Origin: Porites lobata | Taxonomy: Eukaryota; Cnidaria; Anthozoa; Scleractinia; Poritidae | Length of the DNA stretch: 64,000 nt | Direction of reading: 5' to 3' | Assembly: GCA_942486035.1 (NCBI GenBank) | Contig: CALNXK010000095.1 | Span: forward strand, 915,001-979,000 | Shown: piece by piece, positions 51,482 through 62,853 of the stretch | Numbering within the stretch: position 1 is the stretch's first letter | Layout of the letters: every line of letters starts with the position of its first letter | Translations under genes and position numbers: made by a program | Notes under the pieces: model-generated | What the model was told of the DNA's origin: nothing | The model's database searches: none | Seen by the model: only the letters and a program-made list of their open reading frames with translations

Positions 51482-51913
51482 ATTATAATAGAATGTTTGT
51501 GACAATTCGGTTTAGCCGGAGACGGTTCAGACACCTAACTGCGAAAGCACACGTAAACACCCTTCTCTCGGTCTTCCGTTTGTGATACAATTATAGCAAA
51601 CAATACAGAAAAAATCAGTGAGATTTCAGTGGAGGGCCAAGAGAAAAGAGACGAACACGCCAGTTCGAGTCGAAAGTGAAAGCAATCCACGGTACTTCAC
51701 CGTGCTGTGACGTCTGTGTTTATTTTCGCATGTTATTATTTTTCGTCAAATATGCGCATTGACCCCTATTAACATACTTTTCCCCTCACCGCCCACGGAC
51801 AGGTCATCGTGATTGATTGCAGAATACTGCAATGCTGATCGTACTACGTGAAAATTAAATCTGCAAGACATCAACACAACACCGAAAGAACTCAAAACAG
51901 AGCGGGATTGTAG

Positions 51914-51957
51914 CCATAGACAGCTGTTTGGCCCTTTTTGGGGCTCGTCAGTATGGC
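51914..51957 (-). ncRNA. Hammerhead ribozyme motif, core mutated
   Basis: On the minus strand: stem I strand 'gccata', core CTGACGA, stem II GCCC-loop-GGGC, then CAAA where the consensus core has GAAA, a minimal stem III 'ac-agct-gt', cleavage triplet GTC, and the other stem I strand 'tatggc', fully complementary to 'gccata'. The short stem III is what is known for hammerheads of Penelope-like elements. The single G-to-C change at the invariant core G12 position should abolish cleavage. Confidence 0.65.
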
Positions 51958-51986
51958 GCAACAACCAGAAGCTACCAGAGAAAGCT

Positions 51987-52022
51987 CTGATGAAAAATAT
52001 CCACGAAACAGCTGTCTATGGC
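51987..52022 (+). ncRNA. Second, partial hammerhead motif on the opposite strand
   Basis: CTGATGA (51987-51993) and GAAAC-AGCT-GTC (52005-52016) are present with an intact core G. The 11 bases between them do not form a clear stem II, and no upstream complement to 'tatggc' is seen. It is probably the 3' half of a hammerhead joined to other sequence. Confidence 0.4.
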
Positions 52023-52502
52023 TACAATCCCGCTCTGTTTTGAGCTCTTTCGGTGTCGTGTTGATGTCTTGAAGAGTTAATTTTCACGTAGTACGATCAG
52101 CATTGCAGTATTCTGCTTGCAGAATTTAATATGTCTACATTATTATTTTTGCTGATCAGGTCTTTATAGATCCTACGTTCTTCGGCATATTCGTTTGCGG
52201 TCGTTTGCAGTCCTTTGTGGTTAATGTTTGTACTTTTTTGGCCTGTAGATATTTTATAGATCCGATATGCTGTAATTCTTGCATGGTTCTGTCCATGTTT
52301 TTGAGGTTGGTTTTGGCCAATTCTTTATTTTCTCTGCGAGACGTCAACTTGACACTTGGACTCTTTCCCCCCAGAGGACACGTGGTATGGCGTGATTCTG
52401 TAGGTGTTGAGAGTTCTGGGTCAGGGCTTAAAATCAGAGTGAGCAAACTGTGAAAGCACACGTAAACGCCCCTCCCAGGGTCTTTCGTTTGTGATACAAT
52501 TA

Positions 52503-53148
52503 CGGTGAAACCTGTATTAAGCGGACACCCTCGGGGAAAGCTGTAGTGTCCGCTTAAATACAGGGTGTCCGCCTAATACAGGTTTCAATAGATAACGACA
52601 TATGAGGTGTCAAATGCCATTCAAATGAACAGTGGAAACGTTTAGAATACTTCCAGAGACTATGACGATATACGTTTGCATGAATTTCTTTATCAAAGTA
52701 GACCAATTGATCATAGTACCTTAAACATATATTGCAACTCAAATTTGAAGACATCAGATGAGTGAAAAAAGCTCTATACAAACAAAACGAAATAGAAAAC
52801 AATACTGTACTGGGAAACAAATCAAATAAGTTCGTCAAGTCGCGTTTTTTAATGTAAAAATCGAAAAATTGGTGGATGACAAGTCTAGCCAATCTTTAGC
52901 ATTTCCGGTGTCTGGCATTTTGGGTGGTGGAATTAAATTACAAGTGTCCGTTTAATACAGGTTGGCAACAATAGAAATGACCATTTCAGGTACTTTTTAG
53001 GTGTCCGCGTCGGGCTTAATAGAGGTGTCAGCTTAATAAAGGTTTCATTTAAAGTAAATAAGGGAAATAGATTTGGGGACTTCGGCTACTGTCCGCTTAA
53101 TAGAGGGTGTCCGCTTAATACGGTGTCCGCTTAATACAGGTTTCACTG
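52503..53148. mobile_element. 646-bp TA-flanked pogo/Tigger-like element
   Basis: The ends 'cggtgaaacctgtattaagc' and 'gcttaatacaggtttcactg' are inverted repeats. TA lies at both borders (52501-52502 and 53149-53150). Copy d has the empty site 'gatacaattatagcaaac' near 51583. The motif 'gtgtccgcttaata' is repeated many times near both ends (sub-terminal repeats). The open frame 52554-52892 lies inside and shows no transposase features. Confidence 0.8.
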
Positions 53149-53933
53149 TATAGCAAACAATACAGCACAGAACCGTTTAGTTCGATTCTGAATGGCCGTC
53201 GCTAGACTACGGTACTTGTCTACTAACTGTACACTTACTTTTGGGTCTTCTCACTGTAGACTGTTGAGTTTTTCCGGAATGAAAGCAGTGAGATTTCAGT
53301 TGAGGACCAAGAGAAAAGAGACGGACAAGCCAGTTCGGGTCGAAAGTGAAAGCAATCAACGGTACTTTACCGTGCTGTGACGTCTGTGTTTATTTTCGCA
53401 TGTTACTATTTTTCGTCAAATATGCCCATTGACCCCTAAGTGTTTAAGTTGGACACACGCCAGTAGAGTCTAAAGCCAAGTAACCTATTTTTATCATCCG
53501 GTTTTTGAGTCAATGTTCATTGACCGGTACAAATTTTTCCTCTCACAACCCTTCCCAAAGTAATCTTGTCTACAATCTTGGACAGAATAAAATGGAACAG
53601 CAAGCTAACCCACTCCCCCCCCCTCCCCCGCCAAATCAAGGATGAAGCTGCGCAAAAGCCAAAACGTGCTATTTTCATATCCAAGATTTGGGGCGGGGGT
53701 TGGGGGAAGAGGAGTGGTATAAATTTCCAATCTCTTCTGTCCAAGATATTCTATCGGTGGTGTTGTTTTCCCTTTGTGCCTGAGCCAGCTTAAAGAGTTT
53801 TTAGGTTTTAAGAACTACTTGGAAGCTTCATGCAGCTTGTGGCTTGTATACGGGGAGGAACGAAGGGTAGGGGGTCCAAGCCTCCCGTCTCCCGAACCCT
53901 AGCTGCATTCCAGACTCCCACCCTCTTTTATTA

Positions 53934-54305
53934 GGGACGGGTCATTGTTTATCGCCGGGAATGGGGTGTGTGTGTGGGTGGGTGGGTGGGGGGGGGGAGG
54001 GGGGGGTGGAGGATCTAGGGCTAAACATGGTGAAATTTAGCCGATCCTCTCTTTGAATGTTACTTCACTAAAGTGACCCCTGACAACATTTGATGACTTT
54101 CGCGACTCCCCCCCCCCCATGCCTTCATTTTCCAAGCAAGTTTGAGTAGTCCCCCCTCTGAATCCTTCCAAAGTTTTCAATGATCCCCCTTTTGGGTTCT
54201 CAGTTACGACTGATCCCCCCTTTTGTTGTCCTAAAAATCAAGTGATCCCCCCCCCAAAATCCTCCCCTCCCCCTATCCTTCAGGCGATAAATAATGACCG
54301 GTCCC
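53934..54305. mobile_element. MITE with TTA target duplication, second copy
   Basis: This is the block X copy e counterpart of 4129-4444: ends 'gggacgggtcattgtttatc' and 'gataaataatgaccggtccc', flanked by TTA (53931-53933 and 54306-54308). It is longer because of expanded G and C homopolymer tracts. Confidence 0.75.
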
Positions 54306-56106
54306 TTAGCTTGTTTTCTGATTTGGCCAAATATTAAATATTATTATTCATTCAAAGTATTTCTCTCTGTTTCTAATTAGCTAAATACCATGCATAATTT
54401 ATCATAACCAGCTATTGTCGGCCAAATGTAGAAGAATTTTGCGATATCTGAAAAATGATGTCAATAGTGCAGTAAAATTAAATTGCCAGATTTTTGAACC
54501 TTTAACCGAGAAGACCTGGGGACGAGGTTGAGCTGTTTTAGTAGTGAGTACATTTCACTTGTTTCACAAGGAAGAAATAGGCCGTAGGCGAAATATTCGC
54601 TAAAACATAGGAAAAAGACAATTTATATTCGAAGGACGACATCTGATATCTGGAGAATATTTGAATATTTCTTAAACTTGCCGATTAACATGGTCTATCG
54701 AAGATGAACTTAACATAGATGGAAGGTATTATTTGAATGTACTGAATAAACCAAAAATGGAATTCGCCTTTTGCGTCATCTAAGATCTCTCAAAGGTTTT
54801 CGAAACGTCAATCACTGTCACCCGGAAGATCATGCTCAACCACAGGTAGCCCAAGCTCACTGAGAGCCCTGAGCAACGTTATCCTTTAGCTAATTAATTA
54901 TTCATGCGGCAACAATTTTTAGGCGTTGTATGAGAATCACCCTATTTCTCCATAATTGAGCGAAACGTACATCGAATTTTTCCTTTTATTATTTTGTTAT
55001 ATTTATTTGTGTGTTGACTGCGTTTCAGGCCTCTTAGGATGCCAAGAACCCAAAAACAACACTAGCGATTGTAGCACATTAAAAAAGTTAACATTCGTTC
55101 TCATACCCATCGAGGCTAATTAATTATTGATACAGCAAGAAAATTATAAGACGTTGTATGGAGAAATTTTCTTTGCTCACTAAATTAACAAAATGTACAT
55201 TGAACATCGCTTTGAAGCTTACCTTTAGCGTCTTCTTGTTTTTCTTTGTATTCTGACTGCATTTCAGACCTCCTAGGCACTGTTTAATACCTTTTTTTGA
55301 GCGACAGTTTTTCGCCCAGATGACAATAGAGAGTAGCCTCCCCGGAGACAAACGAACCCCAAAGGACGTCTGCGGGGAGGCTAAGTAGAGAGAAGAGAGG
55401 AGAAGTTCTCTTCTCATTCCCTTTCGAACGCCTGGCAGGCTAAGGCTCTCATAGTGAGTTTGGGCTACCTGTGGCTCAACTCCTAAAATTCGGGTAGTTA
55501 CATGATCATGAAGATCCTGCCTCATTGACAAAGCTTGAAGTCAAGGTAGCCAAATTTCCGTTTTTTCCGCAATTTTGTGGAGCGAACTGCGAGAGGAAGT
55601 TGAGGTTCATAAAAACGCAAGAAACCTTAGACTCCTTCCTCAACAGGAGGCAGCTTGATTATCGCAGGAACACAACAGTTTAATACCGTTGACCCACCTT
55701 AAACAGTCCACGAAGTGCTTCAAAAATGGCGTAAGTACAAACTATGAAATCGGTGCTTTGTAAAAAGAATCTCAGATTGAAGTTGACGTTTGGTGCAAAC
55801 TATTTCTCAATTTTAAAATCGTGCAGTATTTTTTTGTGGTTTTTAGCGGTTTTGTAGGTTATATTGGGTCCGCAGTAATTGGCTTTAGCTGTTGCGGTGT
55901 CCCTGCCCTAATATTTTGTTTGCATATCTACAGTGTGTTTTTTTTGTATTCTTCAGGGCAACGCTAATAAAATGAAATAAAATAAAATAAATAAAATAAA
56001 ATATTCCAGGCTTCAACCTTCTCTTAATTTCGTCATTTGTGACTTAGTTTATACAGAAACAAATGATTGAGTTAATTAGCATATCAAACAGAGACTCGCT
56101 AACTCC
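54306..56106. other. Spacer, right-hand counterpart of 4450-5640, partly inverted
   Basis: 54720-55200 follows 4840-5330 collinearly. About 55221-55315 is the reverse complement of 5408-5495, and 55430-55485 is the reverse complement of 'accacaggtagcccaagctc' found at 4985 and, in direct orientation, at 54840. A 50-bp MITE sits at 55334-55383. From 55560 to 56106 I see AT-rich unique sequence, with an 'aaataaaataaaataaa' tract near 55975-56000 and no gene. Confidence 0.5.
55334..55383. mobile_element. 50-bp 'tagcctcccc' mini-hairpin
   Basis: 'tagcctccccggag' pairs with 'ctgcggggaggcta'. It interrupts the hairpin that corresponds to 5342-5419 in the left copy, where it is absent. Confidence 0.6.
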
Positions 56107-56329
56107 ACAGGAAAAAAATAACAGATTCCCATTTTTGGATATTTTAGGGTATTTAAAAATACCCACAAAAATCCCAAATTTGGAAGAGCGAGACAAGTCC
56201 CAATCAGGGAACTTAGTTGGGAATTCCCTGGTTGGGACTTGTCTCACTTTGCCAAATTTGGGATTTTTATGGGTATTCTTTAAATACCCCAAAATATCCA
56301 AAAATGGGAATCCGTTATTTTTTCCTGTG
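56107..56329. mobile_element. 223-bp palindromic element
   Basis: The two halves are inverted complements over almost the whole length: 'caggaaaaaaataacagatt' to 'ggttgggacttgtctc' on the right, with 'cccaaatttgg' and 'gttgggaattccctggttgg' near the centre. It is absent from the left-hand copy at the corresponding border (about 5645). Confidence 0.7.
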
Positions 56330-56552
56330 CTCATTCGATGGCAGCCCATTGGGAGACGATGTTACAGTCAGTACCAGACGCAAATGCCACAAATTAAGGC
56401 AGCCGTTTAGTCGCCAAATTGATTTTCAAATGTGGGACTGTGGGTCCTAGTAACCAATAAATCAGTCAGGACTTTAGTTTCACGTGAATTACTCACTTTT
56501 TGTGGGGCACGCGCGCGTGTGTGCAATCTGGCAAGCGCGTGTTTGTAAACAA

Positions 56553-56661
56553 TTTTGTGATATCCGGAATAATCAAGGTCGACGTTAAGTGTTATCAACC
56601 GAGCCGAAGGCTGAGGCTGATAACACTTACCTCAACCTTGATCATTTAGGACATCACAAAA
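56553..56661. repeat. Inverted-repeat hairpin, right-hand copy
   Basis: This is the counterpart of 5880-5987: arms 'ttttgtgatatccggaataa' and 'catttaggacatcacaaaaa', with a few substitutions. Confidence 0.65.
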
Positions 56662-56746
56662 ACCGAATCTAATAATTGTTTTATTATACACTGTTTTGAA
56701 GACGGTAACGACAAATAAACGGTCGCACGGAACCTGAACTGTTATT

Positions 56747-57019
56747 ATCATTCGATGCAAGTTTTCTTCCTTTTCATTGGCCAAAAGCCTACCACGTGAC
56801 CTGCAAATAACTGCCTACAAATAATGGTCTGCTCATGCGCAATGACGACCAACTGTGTCTAGCTGCAAATAATATTCTGCACAAGCGTAAAGGAAACCGT
56901 GCTTTTCTCCTTGCGATAGCTCTTGCGTGAAAATGATCGATTTTTTGCCTCAGATAATCGATCTGCTCGCCACTGACAAATCACGATATTTTGCTCAACT
57001 TCGTCCAATAATCGTCAAT
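56747..57019. mobile_element. 273-bp insertion with 7-8-bp duplication, Y2 side only
   Basis: The flanks are TGTTATT at 56740-56746 and again at 57020-57026, and the left-hand copy has a single 'attgttattgg' near 6066-6076. The element starts 'atcattcgatgcaagttttc' and ends 'cgtccaataatcgtcaa'. The 'cacgtgacc' word inside recurs in the element at 36771. A duplication of 7-8 bp would fit hAT-type transposition. Confidence 0.65.
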
Positions 57020-57026
57020 TGTTATT

Positions 57027-58245
57027 GAAAATAATGCATTGCGCGTGCAACCTACAGATTAGTCAGTTATCTCCCCCCGCATCTCCCGTAAGATATTGAT
57101 GTATCACCATCCCCATAATTGCAGAGACTCTTGGTTTTTTATTGAAACCCATCCCCATACCTTTAAAGATATGATCTCCCACCCAACTCCTCCCCCCTCA
57201 GCTGCTCAGACATATGGGGTACAGGTAAACTGGACATTCTGGTTGGAAAATCAAATGGTTCACCTCATTCTGTTTGGAAAAAATTAGAAAACACGGACTG
57301 TCGTGCAAAGCAATACATTTCCTCCACTGTTCTCAGTCTCTTAAGCTGATCTGGCTACATTTTGTAGTGTGCTCTTCCCACACAAGGTCAAATTCACCAG
57401 TTAACTGGTTATGCATCAAATTTGCAATCAGATGGTTTGTGCAAATGGTAAGCACCCATGCATGGTCTCTTGTCCAGCCACACCCCTCACCCCCGTCTAT
57501 TGTACACCTATGGTCTCTTCCCTACCCCACCAACAAGAAGTGGGAACCTAGGCCATAAAGTAATCTTAACCAGTTTCCTTGATTGTACTGTTCTCCATCA
57601 ACGAAATGAGTAACTGGAGTCAAATAACAAGTTCCAAATCAATAACCATGGCTAGGACCACAAAATATGTTACTACCTCATGCTTTCCTATCACAATAAA
57701 AACCATTGCATTACATTGGATAGGGTACAATATAGTTACTTGTTCAATTTTGAACCAAAACATTTTAAACATTGTAGGATATTTTTCATGAGGAGGTGTG
57801 ACCATGTTGAAGACTTTCTTTCTGAAAATCAGCCCTTTTTAGTTTCCTGTTGTTGTATCCCAGGCTCGAACATTAAGAAAGGATGACAATGAGTGTTTGT
57901 CTATTACATCACGTTGGTAAGAATGACTGCAGTCAAATCATCAGCATATTTTCAAGGACCTACGTTATCACCAAAGCCATAAAGTTACCAGGGCTGGGCT
58001 TGCAGCTAATTTCTTAAAAGGGTTGAGGCCCAGATCTGTAGTCAAGAGTATAAACAGTTCCACTTCTCTTGTGATCCCATGAGTCTCTGACTGAGAAACA
58101 TTCTATTCACTTTAGTGCCAAAACATTTCATTGAAATACAAAGTAAATAATATTTCAGCAATGAACATAGCATTCATTAGAAGAATAAAAAGTAGATTTT
58201 GCCCCCACAAGGAAATTAAAACTTCGGAAATAATTCTTTTATGAA
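57027..58245. other. 3' flank of Y2, no gene recognised
   Basis: Collinear with about 6075-7310 in the left copy, with many substitutions and small indels. The open frames here are duplicates of those on the left and show no motif. Confidence 0.45.
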
Positions 58246-58695
58246 GTGACTCTCATTTCATAGTAACAGCATGCATCAACCAATGAATAATAGTAATTTA
58301 TAATAATAATATATATTGAATAAATTTTGATTTAAATTTTTTGGGGCAGCAGAATCAAACTGTTCTAGTGACTGTATGTATGTCTGTAGTGAGTTCCTGA
58401 GTGACTCTCATTTCATAGTAACAGCATGCATCAACCAATGAATAATAGTAATTTATAATAATAATATATTGAATAAATTTTGATTCAAATTTTTTGGGGC
58501 AGCAGAATCAAACTGTTCTAGTGACTGTATGTATGTCTGTAGTGAGTTCCTGAGTGACTCTCATTTCATAGTAACAGCATGCATCAACCAATGAATAATA
58601 GTAATTCATAATAATAATATATTGAATAAATTTTGATTTAAATTTTTTTGGGCAGCGGAATCAAACTGTTCCGATGACTGTATGTCTGTAGCGAG
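58246..58695. repeat. Tandem triplication of a 153-155-bp segment
   Basis: 'gtgactctcatttcatagta' starts at 58246, 58401 and 58554. Each unit runs through 'agcatgcatcaaccaatgaa' and 'aatcaaactgtt' to 'ctgtagtgagttcc'. The left-hand copy has only one unit (about 7316-7465). The triplication is therefore specific to the right-hand copy and lies just past the C-terminal exon of Y2. Confidence 0.85.
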
Positions 58696-58766
58696 TTCCT
58701 TCAACCATGATTAAAAGAACATGCTGGATCTCTGATCAGCACCCAGTAAACTGGTTTCACTAATCC

Positions 58767-59110
58767 TCACTCTTTTTTGGAGCCAAATCTGCTTCTATAA
58801 TCCTTGACTAAATCAGTTCTGGGCTTTCTCACAAACCAATGGTTGGGGCCAGATTCCTTGGGTGATCTGATGGAAGAGAAATAACCCTTGCAGCAATCCT
58901 TGTCATCCACTCTTGCCTTTAGGATGCTGGCCATCAGGAACTGGATGTAGTCATAGGTTTTTTCAGCCCTAACGGGTTCAGGGTGCCCATGCTTAGTTCT
59001 CTTTGAATACTGCTTCTTGAAGATTAGGTGACCACTTTTGGTGGTGGCTTGTGGTCTAAAGCTGTGCATGTTACGGTCAAGAGCAGCAAGGAGCACCCGG
59101 GCACAAAAAA
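58767..59110 (-). pseudogene. Y2 C-terminal exon, tail out of frame
   Basis: After 'tttcatag' it reads the LLAALDRNMHSFRPQATTKS region and SKRTKHGHPEPVRAEKTYDY, in line with Y1. Two missing bases after VDDK shift it into a different, still open tail ending RSRFGSKKE. The LPSDHPR..APTIGLRE sequence persists in the other frame. Confidence 0.55.
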
Positions 59111-59587
59111 CTATGAAATAAAAATAAAACTCTCTCTTCTGTATATATCTAAGCAAGCAAAACCAGGTAAAAGCACAACTGTAACTAGGATGAAATACCT
59201 TGCAATACAATGACTGCAAGATCATTGTTAAAAAAATAGATACTTACTCAAAGGCATTTCTTTTAGGGAAATACTTAAGCATCTTGCTGTTGAAGTTTTC
59301 AAGCAAACTGGTATGCCTACAATAAAAAAAACACAATTTAGTAATTCCCATTAATGTTTAATAAATTCTTTGTAAATACCTATGTGAAAAATGTTTAAAA
59401 ACTGTATTAGTATTAGCATGTTGGTACATGCCCGCATACAGGTCTGGAATAGGCTACGAAAGGACAATATTATTTTATATGTACCGGTGAATCTAAAAGC
59501 TGCTTCCCTATTTTTGGGCTTTTATGGATCTAGCAAAGGAATACTAAATTCATAAATTTTTGCCACTTGTAGAAAAAAATTGCTTAC

Positions 59588-59784
59588 TTGAACCAAACAT
59601 AAAGGACCAAACTTTCTAGCCATCTCTTGTCCAATATGACCTTTGTTAGGGCTTCTATTGCCTTGGACCCTTTTCCAAGGAGTGGTTTGTCAGTATCACA
59701 TAATTTGAGTGGACTGTGAGAGCACTGGCCATCACTCCATTCATGTTCTCCTACCACATGATGAAGAACATCCTGCCACATGTC
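59588..59784 (-). pseudogene. Y2 exon encoding W.DVLHH...LDKRWLESL
   Basis: It is open throughout, with the same splice borders as the Y1 exon (acceptor 'tttgtag|gacatg', donor 'ttcaa|gtaagc'). Differences from Y1 are substitutions (for example CSHSPLKLCD for CPHSLLVLSD), with the core motifs kept. Confidence 0.55.
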
Positions 59785-61815
59785 CTACAAAGTACAACAT
59801 GCGGTAGAAAAGCAAGTTAGAATTTTCATTCTTGTTATAGCTTAAAAAACAGTCAAGAATTCTCAGCACCACTACTACAGTAGTTTCGCGTGGAATTGCA
59901 GGCATCTGAAAAACAACAGCAAAAATATCATATTGATGATGTAAAATCTGCCCAGATCTGACCAAAACTTCTGATTGGTTATAAAGCAAGTGTGACACCA
60001 AAAAGCTTCCCAAAAGCTGCTTTCAAAAGAAAATATATGAGATGGAGGAAGAATAAGCAAAAGTTCATTGTAAATGCTGAACAATCTATGGTACTTTCAA
60101 AGGTCAATAAAAAGCTTAATGTTTAGTAATAAAAGAAACAAAATGCTGTTTATCCCTGGAAAAACAACAATACAGGTTTCAGGAAGGTGTTCAAGGTTTG
60201 AGTATTACGCCTGTGCCAGGGAAATTAGCTTGAACCATCAATCGGAAGCCCTGCCCAGATTTTATGTAATCAGTGTTGAATTTTCCCTGATCAATTTGGG
60301 GCAAAGCCAGTTGTGGGTTTGCCATACAAATCAAAACAGTTTGAATACTGCCAACAGCAGAACTACTTATATCTTCTGATGGATGGAAATCCATTTCCAA
60401 GTAGTTTTGATGGCAAAGATTTTGTAACAGTACAAATAAAGGTAAGCTATAGTCGTTAATTAAGTTGTATGACATTGCCATTAGGATAAATTGCCAGTGT
60501 ATTCATAATCTGTTATCTTTGTTCTAAGTGTATAACACATTGGTGGTTCCAGCCCTTCAGATAAGGGGGCCGGGGCGGTCATCTGGGCCCCTCCCCCGGA
60601 TCCACCACCTTAACAATAGACAAGATTGAGAGTAAGTAACAATCAATACCTTCAGTGCAAGCACATCACCACTGGCTTGTTGGCAACAGATCCAGAAGTG
60701 GTTGGCTCAATCCAGTCACTTATATCACTACAGCCTTTCAAGTTAGCAGCCAGTTGAGATAATAGTTTTTATGAAAACCGCAGTAGCTTATTTTAAAGAC
60801 ATGCTCATGCACTGCTTTTTAAGGTTAATATTAATCTAACTAGATATCTTAATCAAACTATATATAACTTACATCAGTCAAAGCCTTGACAAGTTTTGCA
60901 GACTTGTGCCAAATGTCCAGCAGGTCATGGATGACTTCCTGGAGTTCTCTATGTTGTTCTGCAGTAAAAAAATAAAAGATTGTCTATATTGAAGGGTAAA
61001 ACAATTCTCGCATTGAACCAAAGTGCACTTGTATCCTCTCTTGATTGAGGAGAAAAAAATTTACTGCAATCTGAGAATGGATTTTACCAACACAACTGTA
61101 TTACAAGCAAAGAAAAATTACAGTTAAAATCAAGGATTAAATTGAACCACAGCAGTTTTAAAGTTATTACGGAACTCCTTAAATCTGGTACGTCTGTGAA
61201 AAAAATGGAAAACAAAGCAAATAATTATATGCAACAATAATTTTAAGGCCCAAATTAAGTTTTGAAAAGAGCCATTTACCCACTTTCTATACATGATAAT
61301 ATTTCTATAACCCCTTACAATTTAGGCGCAACAACTTTATTTTAGCAAAGGGAAGATATCAGTAAATTTAAAGTCCTTCGCTTCTACACTCCAGACAGAA
61401 AATAAATAACGAATGGCATATGGGTAGGGAAATGAGCAATGAACTTGCATCCAATCCAAATGGAAGCAGCACAGCAATACCCCTGGGCCTTTTTCATGGT
61501 GATAAAGACAGGCCACCTGCCGCCACCATTTGCACCTGCTTAATAGAGGGAGGGGGGGGAGCTTATAACTAACCCTATCTTCCCCAGAAAAGGGGTGGGC
61601 TATTAGAGGGAGGGGGCTTATTTGAGAGGGGGGGCTTAATAGAGGATTTACGGTACATGTAGATAATTTCATTATTGGAATGAAATGCTATACCTTTTAG
61701 ACCCCGCACCAGTGTCTTGATACAGTAGATGGTGATGCATCTGTGACAAGATGATCTACTTTCAGTACGTCCTTCAGCCTTTGTAGTAATCTTTGAAGGG
61801 CCAGTTTTTCCATGT

Positions 61816-62067
61816 CAGCATGCAAAGAAAGTCGTGTCTGATATCCTGGGGCTAGTGAATTTTGCTATTGGGATAGTGATCTTTGTTCTTAACTCGCCCA
61901 ACGAGCAAGTGTTGTTTTTTGGGGAAATTCAAATTACAGAAGGATTGTTATCAGTCCTGTTAATCAAAAAGGTTTTGGGGCTAGTTGAAATGACTTGTGG
62001 GCTAGTACATGCTAGCTACAGCTTGCCCAAAAGGCAGGATGCTAAAACTGACTTCCTTTGCACCCTG
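61816..62067. mobile_element. 252-bp MITE, Y2 copy
   Basis: This is the counterpart of 10818-11069: ends 'cagcatgcaaagaaagtc' and 'gacttcctttgcaccctg'. It has the same location inside the Y exon and the same length, so it is an old insertion inherited by both copies. Confidence 0.7.
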
Positions 62068-62396
62068 CATGTTGGCAGATTTTCCACCCGTCTCCTGACT
62101 ATTAACCACTTCCCAGTCCACTACCAACTTCAGACCCTCTTCCATCTCAGTATGTAAACACAGATCGTGCAGTGTGCCCTGGAGAGTCTGCAATTGTCTA
62201 CAATCCCCCGACAGTGAAACTTTACTGGATGAGAAATGCTGATGTGTCACATCCTTAACATCATTCGATCCACATACTTTTCATAGAAGGACAGCAATAA
62301 AGCTTCTGAATTCTGTAGAAGAGTGTTTCAGAAATAATTTCCAGACCTTTAAGAAACTTGGACAGAAGGCTAAATTTCAAGAAATTATTTCCACTG

Positions 62397-62853
62397 AGTA
62401 ATAGCTGCTGCCATTTGAAAATTATTCACATACACTTTCTGATTATTTCTTACAGTAAGAACATCTGAGGAAGCCCAGGTGCCAAAGTGCCCACTGTCAC
62501 AGTTCCACTGTAATTTCAGTACACTCAGCACCTGACATTGTTTGCTTCAAAGAAATGGCACCACCACATGCATGACAAGTCTCTGGAAACAATTCTTTGA
62601 TCTTATCAATAGCGACCAACACTTTTGGTTTTTTAGACAAGTCCAATTCTCTTTAATCTCTCTCCCGGTTTTTTTGTAAACCTCTTCCACTTCACTCTGC
62701 AAGGTATGGTGAGACTCGGCAATGGTCTCCACATGATAGGTAGTCCTATCAGCCTCTGAGACAAGAATGGTAAGAGCGGCATCCTCGCTGTTTGGCACAG
62801 CAGTAGCTTCATCATGATCAGGATAGTCACTGAAGTCAACCACGAAATAGTTT
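62397..62853 (-). pseudogene. Y2 exon with CxxCG / WNCDSGH-like motif, frameshifted
   Basis: It starts after 'gtttttcag' and follows Y1 through the acidic and helical part (DFSDYPDHDEATAVPNSEDA), then shifts frame at 'aaaaaaaccgggagag'. The first motif cysteines have changed (the sequence now encodes VMHVVVPF in the open frame). The SGNNFL region is out of frame, as in Y1. Confidence 0.5.

Larger units (their letters stand above)
50380..51830. repeat. Block X, copy d
   Basis: It contains the usual landmarks and three younger insertions: the MULE-like element 50408-50628 at its left edge, the SINE 51206-51481, and the hammerhead-bearing segment that truncates it near 51824. It is followed head to tail by copy e. 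Confidence 0.6.
51824..52455. mobile_element. Penelope-like retroelement relic with inverted hammerhead arms
   Basis: Two arms of about 100 bp (51824-51930 and about 52010-52118) are inverted complements that contain 'gctgtctatggctacaatcc' and 'gcattgcagtattctgc'. Hammerhead-type motifs stand at the inner edges. To the right, a minus-strand open frame (52156-52461) reads NLKNMDRTMQELQHIGSIKY, then KKVQTLTTKDCKRP, resembling the start of a Penelope-like protein as far as I can recall. The segment interrupts block X between copies d and e. Its family assignment is tentative. Confidence 0.5.
52440..54720. repeat. Block X, copy e
   Basis: It begins 'gtgaaagcacacgtaaacgc' and ends near 'gatgaacttaacatagatgg'. 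It is interrupted by the TA-flanked element 52503-53148 and carries the TTA-flanked MITE 53934-54305. It aligns well with copy b (about 3270-4830) and leads into sequence matching 4850-5640. Confidence 0.6.

Noticed and set aside
52554..52892. 112-residue minus-strand frame inside the TA-flanked element
   Set aside because: It contains no helix-turn-helix or DDE motif. It starts and ends in sub-terminal repeats, and its composition is AT-rich like the spacer.
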